DNA from: Clostridia bacterium
GTDB taxonomy: Bacteria > Bacillota > Clostridia > Oscillospirales > Acutalibacteraceae
Reading direction: 5' to 3'
Length of the DNA: 5,855 nucleotides
Assembly: GCA_017538005.1 (NCBI GenBank)
Contig: JAFYJR010000162.1
Span: 1 to 5,855, forward strand
Program-made: the position numbers and the translations under genes
The notes under the pieces: model-generated
What the model saw: only the letters and a program-made list of their open reading frames with translations
What the model was told of the DNA's origin: nothing
The model's database searches: none
Part shown: one piece after another, positions 1-3,975 of the stretch
How the letters are laid out: each line of letters begins with the position of its first letter
Numbering within the stretch: position 1 is the stretch's first letter

Positions 1-59
1 AGATAGGCGGCGACAGCGCTGTCCACTCCGCCTGACATACCCACAATAACCTTAGACAT
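1..59 (-). CDS. mnmA: tRNA-specific 2-thiouridylase MnmA, N-terminal fragment (partial)
   Basis: Only the first 19-20 codons are present; the gene continues past the left edge. Reading the minus strand from the ATG at 59-57 gives a peptide beginning MSKVIVGMSGGVDSAVAA. The SGGVDS loop at residues 9-14 is the PP-loop that binds ATP in N-type ATP pyrophosphatases. A start of this form, with the PP-loop about eight residues in, is typical of MnmA (TrmU), which adenylates and thiolates U34 in the anticodon wobble position of Lys, Glu and Gln tRNAs in the cytoplasm. The start lies 2 bp after the yjbQ stop codon, and a GGTGA ribosome binding site lies inside the end of yjbQ, so the two genes are probably translated from one message. 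Other PP-loop enzymes (ThiI, TilS, GuaA, ExsB) share the motif, but their N-termini differ. The short length keeps the call below certain. Confidence 0.8.
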   Translation of the reverse strand, partial: MSKVIVGMSGGVDSAVAAY

Positions 60-61
60 AC

Positions 62-478
62 TTATTCACCGATGATTTTTATCAAAACTCTCTTGTCTCT
101 TTTGCCGTCAAATTCGTAATAAAAGATCTGTTCCCATGTGCCGAAGTCAAGCTTGCCGTTCGTTATGGCAACAACGGATTCACGGCCCATGAGGCTGCGC
201 TTTAAGTGAGCGTCCGCGTTGTCCTCAAAGCCGTTGTGGTCATACTGGTCGTACGGCTTTTCGGGGACGAGACGCTCAAGCAGCCTCTCATAGTCCCTGT
301 GCAGACCCGACTCGTCGTCGTTGATGATTACGCTGGCGGTGATGTGCATGGGATTTATGAGACAGAGTCCCTCTTTCACACCGCTCTCGTCTATTGCCTG
401 CTGCACATCTCTTGTAATGTTCACAAGACCGCGCCTCGTCGGCAGGTTGAAGTGTAATTCCTTCTTGTATGATTTCAT
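62..478 (-). CDS. yjbQ: YjbQ / UPF0047 family protein (secondary thiamine-phosphate synthase-like)
   Basis: This 138-residue protein matches the usual length of the single-domain UPF0047 (YjbQ) family. Family landmarks are visible. INPMHITASV at 41-50 carries a conserved His (H45). An acidic NDDESGL stretch follows. NADAHLKRSLMG at 87-98 contains the DAHxK block with H91. ITNGKLDFGTWEQIF at 105-119 is the strand-turn segment before the C-terminal strand. The family forms a compact beta-rich fold, and some members weakly replace thiamine-phosphate synthase in vivo; the true physiological substrate is unsettled, so a thiamine role is not asserted. The start is supported by AGGAGA at 485-490, 7 bases upstream, which overlaps the stop codon of the preceding gene. 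It sits third in a four-gene minus-strand operon directly before mnmA. Nothing suggests truncation. Confidence 0.88.
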   Translation of the reverse strand: MKSYKKELHFNLPTRRGLVNITRDVQQAIDESGVKEGLCLINPMHITASVIINDDESGLHRDYERLLERLVPEKPYDQYDHNGFEDNADAHLKRSLMGRESVVAITNGKLDFGTWEQIFYYEFDGKRDKRVLIKIIGE

Positions 479-488
479 AAATTTTCTC

Positions 489-944
489 CTATTTAAGGTT
501 GGTTTTAATCTTCAGAATGCGGGAACCCTCGTGGTTTGCCCACTTCTCAGAGTAGAGGTCGAAGTAGTTGTAACGGCCTTCTCTGCGCCATTTTTCGAAG
601 AGGGGAACGCGCGCCCACATGCTGCTGGCAAAGCCGACGAGAGGGGAGAAGAGCGGGCCTAAAATCAGCGACTGGATGGTGTGGCCGTACTCGTGAATTA
701 AGATGTCTCTCGCGTATTCCTCACTGCTTCGCCAGTGACCGAAAAAGATGAACATACCGAGTGTCATGGACGACTTGAACTTCCAGTATGAGACTACAGC
801 GCCGTGGAAGTACTCGCGTTTTCTCTTCGGATTGACTATCGACAGAGCAAGGAAAAGCAGGAGTCCCGCGACATTCTGCGGCAGGCCCCAGGTAAACTGA
901 ATTATCGTATAAAGTATGTGATTTAAGCGATAATGCTTTTCCAT
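489..944 (-). CDS. small membrane protein with HEYGH putative zinc-metalloprotease motif
   Basis: The product is 151 residues and belongs to a poorly characterised family that I know only as hypothetical proteins in Firmicutes and Bacteroidetes. Residues about 10-37 form a hydrophobic segment that should span or enter the membrane. A conserved-looking FHGAVVSYW block lies at 46-54 and a short hydrophobic run at 61-69. ILIHEYGHTIQSLILGPL at 81-98 contains an HExxH motif (H84, E85, H88) of the kind that binds zinc in metalloproteases. YFDLYSEKWAN at 127-137 supplies E133 as a possible third ligand. The HExGH form embedded in a hydrophobic stretch recalls site-2-protease-like enzymes, but the protein is much shorter and no NPDG/LDG motif is seen. 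It starts 3 bp after the LUD gene stop and has no clear ribosome binding site, so translational coupling is likely. Protease activity is inferred from the motif only. Confidence 0.82.
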   Translation of the reverse strand: MEKHYRLNHILYTIIQFTWGLPQNVAGLLLFLALSIVNPKRKREYFHGAVVSYWKFKSSMTLGMFIFFGHWRSSEEYARDILIHEYGHTIQSLILGPLFSPLVGFASSMWARVPLFEKWRREGRYNYFDLYSEKWANHEGSRILKIKTNLK

Positions 945-947
945 GGC

Positions 948-1574
948 TTAAAAACCGAGGCTGTCATTTACGAGGATGACGTGGATGCGTCCCGCGTGTC
1001 TTGAGTATCTGGTGATAAGGAACTGGCAGCAGATGGTGTCAGGCGACTTGCAGTTTGCGCAGGTGCCTGTGGAAGAGCAGGGTGTACTGAGGCCGAAACG
1101 CTGCGCGTTTGTCGGCGCGGCAACGGACCTTGCTCTCTTCATGGCACCGTCAATGTCGTCACAGACTTTGTTCATACCTACGATGACTATGACCTTCTTC
1201 GGGCCGTTTGCAATGTATGAGACACGGTTTGCATTGCCGTCTATGTTTACCAGAATGCCGTCATCTGTCATAGCGTTTGCGCTTGTCAGGAAAACATCCG
1301 CGTCATAGCCTGCAAGCAGGGCTTCACGCGGCTGCATCGTCGCGCGGTCGATGAACTTATATTCACCGGATTTTACCGCGTCAACCAATCCAATCTCGAC
1401 CGCGCTCATGCAGCCGCCCATAGTGACGGAACTGCCCTTGTCTATAAGGCCGAGCGCAATTGACAAAGCATCTTCCCTGCTTGCCGCGTAGTAACCTGTC
1501 ATATTGCGGCTCTCAAGTCCCTTTATAACCTTCTTTGCCAGAAGTTCATTTCTCTTTACAACGTTCGGATCCAT
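948..1574 (-). CDS. LUD-domain protein (LutC/YkgG-like) with C-terminal cysteine cluster
   Basis: From the ATG at 1574 the product is 208 residues. The LUD fold (formerly DUF162) covers most of it. MGGCMSAVEIGL at 52-63 matches the glycine-rich loop before an acidic helix. The block at about 97-134 (TSANAMTDDG, LVNIDGNANR, then GPKKVIVIVGMNKV) is the family signature. LutC-type proteins act in lactate oxidation with the iron-sulfur proteins LutA and LutB, but no lutA or lutB partner is here, so a lactate role is not supported by context. A C-terminal cluster at 166-183 has C166, C172, C175, C182 and C183 around TGTCANCKSPDTIC. This stand-alone clostridial type could bind a metal or cluster. 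The start at 1574 is chosen over an in-frame ATG at 1604 because GGAGGG lies 5-6 bases before it and the upstream codons overlap the promoter. It is the first gene of the minus-strand operon. Confidence 0.87.
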   Translation of the reverse strand: MDPNVVKRNELLAKKVIKGLESRNMTGYYAASREDALSIALGLIDKGSSVTMGGCMSAVEIGLVDAVKSGEYKFIDRATMQPREALLAGYDADVFLTSANAMTDDGILVNIDGNANRVSYIANGPKKVIVIVGMNKVCDDIDGAMKRARSVAAPTNAQRFGLSTPCSSTGTCANCKSPDTICCQFLITRYSRHAGRIHVILVNDSLGF

Positions 1575-1579
1575 AAAAT

Positions 1580-1585
1580 CCCTCC
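1580..1585 (-). promoter_or_regulatory. Ribosome binding site deciding the LUD gene start
   Basis: GGAGGG on the minus strand sits 5 bases before the ATG at 1574. This fixes that codon as the start rather than the in-frame ATG at 1604, which has no such site and lies in the promoter region. Confidence 0.8.
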
Positions 1586-1596
1586 GGAGATTAAAA

Positions 1597-1616
1597 GTTA
1601 ACATTAATATTTTAAC
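1597..1616. promoter_or_regulatory. imperfect palindrome, candidate operator in the divergent promoter region
   Basis: The 20 bases read GTTAACATTAATATTTTAAC. They form an inverted repeat of pattern GTTAAnAT-N4-ATnTTAAC, with 7 of 10 positions in each half matching. It overlaps the predicted -10 of the leftward promoter and the predicted -35 of the rightward promoter, the position expected for a repressor site controlling both directions. The region is A/T-rich, so chance symmetry is a real alternative. Confidence 0.3.
1609..1614 (-). promoter_or_regulatory. candidate -10 of the promoter for the LUD-HEYGH-yjbQ-mnmA operon
   Basis: On the minus strand this reads TAAAAT, preceded by TGT, giving an extended -10-like TGTTAAAAT. 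No good -35 is seen at 17-18 bp. Transcription would start near 1602, leaving a leader of about 28 bases that contains the GGAGGG ribosome binding site. An alternative pair is TTCAGA (1629-1624) with TAATGT (1606-1601). Confidence 0.4.
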
Positions 1617-1641
1617 ACTATTGTCTGAAAAATGGTATTAT
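1612..1641 (+). promoter_or_regulatory. candidate sigma-A promoter for the flavodoxin gene
   Basis: TTAACA at 1612-1617 and TATTAT at 1636-1641 are separated by 18 bp and would start transcription near 1648. That leaves a roughly 20-base leader carrying AGGAGG at 1655-1660, 7 bases before the ATG. Its -35 overlaps the -10 of the leftward promoter, so the two polymerases should compete for the site. Confidence 0.5.
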
Positions 1642-1667
1642 ATAAATAATGAACAGGAGGTACTCAT

Positions 1668-2126
1668 ATGAAAACCTTATGCCTTTACTATACAAGAACA
1701 GGTACGACAAAAGAGATAATGGAGAATATCGCAAAACTTCTGGACGCCGATGTTGCGGAATACACTGACGGTAAGGACAGAAGCGGATTTTTCGGCTATC
1801 TCGGCGCCTGTTTCGCAACCGTTAAAAACACAAAAGTAGAACTTAAAGGCGATATCGACCTTGCCGCTTATGACAGAGTCATAATCGGTATGCCCATCTG
1901 GGCAGAAGGTCCGTCAGCGCCCGGCAGAGCCTTTATCAAGGCCTATGCCGACAAGCTTCCGGACAATGTTGTCTATGTCATCGCCCGGATGGGCACCCGT
2001 GACTACAGTAAAAAAATCAAAGCGATGGACAAACTCCTCGGCAAGCCCTCTTCAGGTCAGATATCCATCCGCACCAAAGATAACGACTACCTGAAAGATG
2101 CCGCTGATTTTGCCAAAACACTTTAA
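1668..2126 (+). CDS. short-chain flavodoxin-family protein
   Basis: This 152-residue protein is the size of a stand-alone flavodoxin domain. The first strand and the phosphate-binding loop are YYTRTGTTKEI at residues 7-17, where T9-x-T11-G-T-T holds the FMN phosphate. GMPIWAEGPSAPGRAF at 74-89 corresponds to the loop after strand 3 in flavodoxins, with W78 placed to stack on the isoalloxazine ring. ARMGTRDY at 106-113 matches the second flavin loop. It probably carries electrons or reduces quinones or other small molecules in the cytoplasm using FMN; the partner is unknown. AGGAGG at 1655-1660 supports the ATG at 1668. It is transcribed divergently from the LUD-domain gene, and both are possible redox proteins, though a shared pathway is only a guess. 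The next gene has its own promoter 20 bp after the stop. Confidence 0.9.
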   Translation: MKTLCLYYTRTGTTKEIMENIAKLLDADVAEYTDGKDRSGFFGYLGACFATVKNTKVELKGDIDLAAYDRVIIGMPIWAEGPSAPGRAFIKAYADKLPDNVVYVIARMGTRDYSKKIKAMDKLLGKPSSGQISIRTKDNDYLKDAADFAKTL

Positions 2127-2143
2127 TATAAAAAGTAAGATTG

Positions 2144-2152
2144 TGTTATAAT
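2144..2152 (+). promoter_or_regulatory. extended -10 promoter of the DUF3592 / LURP-like / lipoprotein operon
   Basis: TGTTATAAT is a perfect extended -10 element (TGnTATAAT, with the hexamer at 2147-2152). The -35 region is weak (TTTAAT or similar near 2122-2127), as is usual for extended -10 promoters. Transcription would begin near 2159, downstream of the TTG at 2141 and upstream of the TTG at 2186, which helps decide the start of the next gene. Confidence 0.65.
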
Positions 2153-2170
2153 TATCCTGTATTACACTTG

Positions 2171-2178
2171 AAAGGTGG
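2171..2178 (+). promoter_or_regulatory. Ribosome binding site deciding a TTG start
   Basis: AAAGGTGG lies 7 bases before the TTG at 2186-2188. It is the only good ribosome binding site between the promoter and the first membrane segment of the DUF3592 gene. Confidence 0.7.
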
Positions 2179-2185
2179 AATCCGA

Positions 2186-2659
2186 TTGAACAAGCTTATT
2201 TACATTCTGAGGGAGTCGCAGTTTGCGAGGTTCCTGATACCGGCAGGCATTCTTCTGATAGTTTTCGGAATAATCATGTTCGGTGCAAACAAGAACAACC
2301 AGAACTATCTGCCGACCGAAGCGGTAGTCACAAGCGCCGAACTCGTTGAGGACGCGCATACTGATGCGGACGGCACCCATGTTGACGCGACGTACGATGT
2401 AATCGTAAGTTACAAGGTTGACGGTAAGGACTATACAACCCAACTTGGCGAACTTCCGGGCTACAAAGTCGGCGACATGACCAAGATCTACTACAATCCT
2501 GACGATCCGTCACAGATTACCCAGACCAAGAGTATGGTACTTCCCGTTGTCATTATTGTCGCGGGCGTCGCCGTACTTGCTGCCGGAATTTTCAGCGCTG
2601 TCAAAGCACTCGGCAGATACAAAAGAATGAAAGAACAGGAGGCAGCATGGCAACAATGA
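2186..2659 (+). CDS. DUF3592 domain membrane protein, TTG start
   Basis: From the TTG at 2186 the product is 157 residues. It has two membrane segments, at about 15-33 and 117-138. Between them is an extracytoplasmic domain of about 80 residues, and the cytoplasmic tail (about 143-157) is charged. The middle domain fits DUF3592: a TEAVVTSAEL strand (44-53), then YDVIVSYKVDGKDY (70-83), then the characteristic YYNPDDPSQ (102-110). The biochemical role of the family is unknown. Longer reading from the TTG at 2141 is rejected because that codon overlaps the -10 element and lacks a ribosome binding site, whereas 2186 has AAAGGTGG. The 3' end overlaps the next gene by 13 bases, and the codons for its last residues contain the AGGAGG that serves that gene. 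It is the first gene of a three-gene unit with a lipoprotein, which suggests a cell-envelope function. Confidence 0.85.
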   Translation: MNKLIYILRESQFARFLIPAGILLIVFGIIMFGANKNNQNYLPTEAVVTSAELVEDAHTDADGTHVDATYDVIVSYKVDGKDYTTQLGELPGYKVGDMTKIYYNPDDPSQITQTKSMVLPVVIIVAGVAVLAAGIFSAVKALGRYKRMKEQEAAWQQ

Positions 2660-3165
2660 AGACATATCATTTAAGACCGGCAACCGGTACAGTAAAACAG
2701 GCGTTTTTCCTCGACAATGAAAACGGTGAGACTGTTTACGAGGGAAAAATGCTGAAGTTCTCGCTCCTCGGAGCATCTCCGTTTGAGTTTAAAAACTGCA
2801 TCAACGGAAAGAGTGAAGAGCACAAACTGGGCAAGGTTTCAACCCTTCAGCAGGGCGGTGACGGCTGGATTTCCCTGCTGTCCACAAAGTCATCCTTCAA
2901 GTTTGACGACAAGAACATCTGGGACTATCTCCACGATCTCGGTGTAAGGATAAACTCCAGACCTTCAGGCAACAAACTCGGTATGACTTACACAGTAGCT
3001 CTTGAGGGCAATGAAATAGCCACAATAGCATCCTCTTCTCCCAAGGGTAAATCCCTCATCACAACAGATCTTTACTATGACGTAACCTGCGAAGAGAAGG
3101 ACCTCGACATAGTATTCCTCGTCGCTTTCTCAATAGCCAGAACATCCCAGGTTGCATACAACTGA
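2647..3165 (+). CDS. hypothetical protein, probable LURP-one / Tubby-like beta-barrel fold
   Basis: The product is 172 residues, without a signal peptide or membrane segment, so it is probably cytoplasmic or membrane-peripheral. It is rich in short predicted strands: AFFLDNENGETVYEGKMLKF at 19-38, then a strand-rich middle. It ends with TTDLYYDVTCEE (139-150) followed by a hydrophobic helix, DIVFLVAFSIARTSQVAYN (154-172). A barrel of strands closing around a C-terminal hydrophobic helix is the hallmark of LURP-one, scramblase and Tubby C-terminal domains. I assign the fold from this pattern, not from a search. The ATG at 2647 is preceded by AGGAGG at 2637-2642 with only 4 bases between. An ATG at 2656, overlapping the upstream TGA as ATGA, would be 13 bases away, so the start may be either. 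Overlap with the DUF3592 gene implies translational coupling. Confidence 0.8.
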   Translation: MATMKTYHLRPATGTVKQAFFLDNENGETVYEGKMLKFSLLGASPFEFKNCINGKSEEHKLGKVSTLQQGGDGWISLLSTKSSFKFDDKNIWDYLHDLGVRINSRPSGNKLGMTYTVALEGNEIATIASSSPKGKSLITTDLYYDVTCEEKDLDIVFLVAFSIARTSQVAYN

Positions 3166-3180
3166 CCCGGAGGTAACAGC

Positions 3181-3807
3181 ATGAAAAAAGCACTCGCAAT
3201 AATAATCTGCCTTGCAATGGTTTTAACATTCGCGGCCTGCAGTCCGAAGACAGACGAGCCGGATGCAACACCCGCAAGCACTGACATAATGTCAATGAAG
3301 ACAGTGGGTGAAATCTTAAGTCTTGAGACCGAAACAAGCGGCTCCGGCTGGAATGACACCACATATATCTATGCCTTCACAAAGGACGGCAGATCATACA
3401 GAGTAGTGGCTGACATAACACCTGAACTCAATGCCGCTATAGGCGACCTTGATTTCCTGGATGATGATTACAACAAGAAGTTTGCCGACATTATGAAGGA
3501 TGTTCCGATCAAAGAACTTGTGGATATCACAGACGGCAGAATCTCCGATGAGGATCTTGCAGGTTATGTCGGCAAGACAGGAAAGGATCTCCTTGATGCC
3601 GGCTTTGTTGAGGGCAGCAGCAGTTTCATATCTGATGATGAAATTCAGATAGAATTGGCATACGGCTACTTTGCCTATGATGTAGAGTTTGAAGGCAATG
3701 TAACCCAGGATGATCTTGATAACGACTTTGAGGCAGCCATATCAGATCTCACGGTTAAATCCATTTCTTACCTGATGCTCTCAAACAACGCAACTGACTT
3801 AGAGTAA
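3181..3807 (+). CDS. putative secreted lipoprotein, function unknown
   Basis: The 208-residue product begins with a lipoprotein signal peptide: positively charged MKKA, a hydrophobic core, and the lipobox FAAC with the lipidated Cys at residue 20. A short linker rich in Pro, Thr, Asp and Ser (21-36) follows. The mature part is strongly acidic. It has a strand-rich section TTYIYAFTKDGRSYRVVADI (60-79), a DLDFLDDDYNKKF helix region, and a YVGKTGKDLLDAGF block (129-142) that resembles a short helical repeat of the kind seen in Firmicutes lipoproteins. It ends with an alternating acidic and aromatic section (ELAYGYFAYDVEFEG, 158-172). No enzyme motif was seen. GGAGGT at 3169-3174 supports the start, 15 bp after the upstream stop. 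It is the last gene of the DUF3592 unit, directly followed by a strong terminator. Confidence 0.85.
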   Translation: MKKALAIIICLAMVLTFAACSPKTDEPDATPASTDIMSMKTVGEILSLETETSGSGWNDTTYIYAFTKDGRSYRVVADITPELNAAIGDLDFLDDDYNKKFADIMKDVPIKELVDITDGRISDEDLAGYVGKTGKDLLDAGFVEGSSSFISDDEIQIELAYGYFAYDVEFEGNVTQDDLDNDFEAAISDLTVKSISYLMLSNNATDLE

Positions 3808-3832
3808 TTGTTAAAAGAGTAAATAAAAATAA

Positions 3833-3870
3833 CGAAAGCTGCAGTCAGAACGACTGCAGCTTTTGTTTTT
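3833..3870 (+). terminator. intrinsic terminator ending the DUF3592 / lipoprotein operon
   Basis: AAAGCTGCAGTC (3835-3846) and GACTGCAGCTTT (3852-3863) form a perfect 12-bp stem around a 5-base loop, AGAAC. C3833-G3865 and a G-U pair could extend it to 14 bp. TTTTGTTTTT (3861-3870) follows. The reverse strand hairpin is followed by a less regular T-rich stretch, so weak termination in the other direction is possible. Confidence 0.92.
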
Positions 3871-3946
3871 AAACGAAATTCAAAACCATAAAAACACATG
3901 TTAACGATATATTTTTATCATTTTTTTAAAAAAATAGTGCGATAAC
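3871..3946. other. A/T-rich intergenic region upstream of the ATPase gene
   Basis: This stretch contains no gene. It is strongly A/T-rich, with TTTTTTTAAAAAAA (3921-3934) and GATA/TATC half-sites at 3906-3919. It resembles an UP-element or a curved upstream region for the promoter at 3947-3975, but no specific binding site can be assigned. Confidence 0.4.
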
Positions 3947-3975
3947 TTGCAAAATTCACTAAAATTGTGTAAAAT
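3947..3975 (+). promoter_or_regulatory. candidate promoter of the ATPase gene, abutting its first ATG
   Basis: TTGCAA (3947-3952) and TAAAAT (3970-3975) are 17 bp apart, the ideal spacing. The -10 ends immediately before the ATG at 3976. Transcription would begin near 3982, after that ATG, so if this promoter is used the protein must start further in. The region is A/T-rich, so the match may be by chance. Confidence 0.45.

Noticed and set aside
206..751. Plus-strand open frames opposite the yjbQ and HEYGH genes
   Set aside because: They are antisense to genes with clear family motifs, lack ribosome binding sites, and their products have no recognisable domain and a composition typical of shadow frames.
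976..1308. Plus-strand open frame of 110 codons opposite the LUD gene
   Set aside because: It is the shadow of a well-supported gene, with no ribosome binding site and no recognisable domain.
1575..1604. Longer N-terminus of the LUD protein starting at ATG 1604
   Set aside because: The extra codons overlap the promoter region and the GGAGGG site; the ATG at 1574 is at the correct spacing from that site.
3059..3364. Minus-strand open frames opposite the lipoprotein gene
   Set aside because: The sense strand encodes a clear lipoprotein with a strong ribosome binding site; the antisense products are Arg, Leu, Ser and Cys-rich shadow sequences.
3901..3934. GATA/TATC half-sites and T7A7 palindrome as a protein-binding site or second terminator
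   Set aside because: The symmetry is what an A/T-rich stretch gives by chance, and the T7A7 self-complement has no loop or G/C stem, so it is not a terminator.
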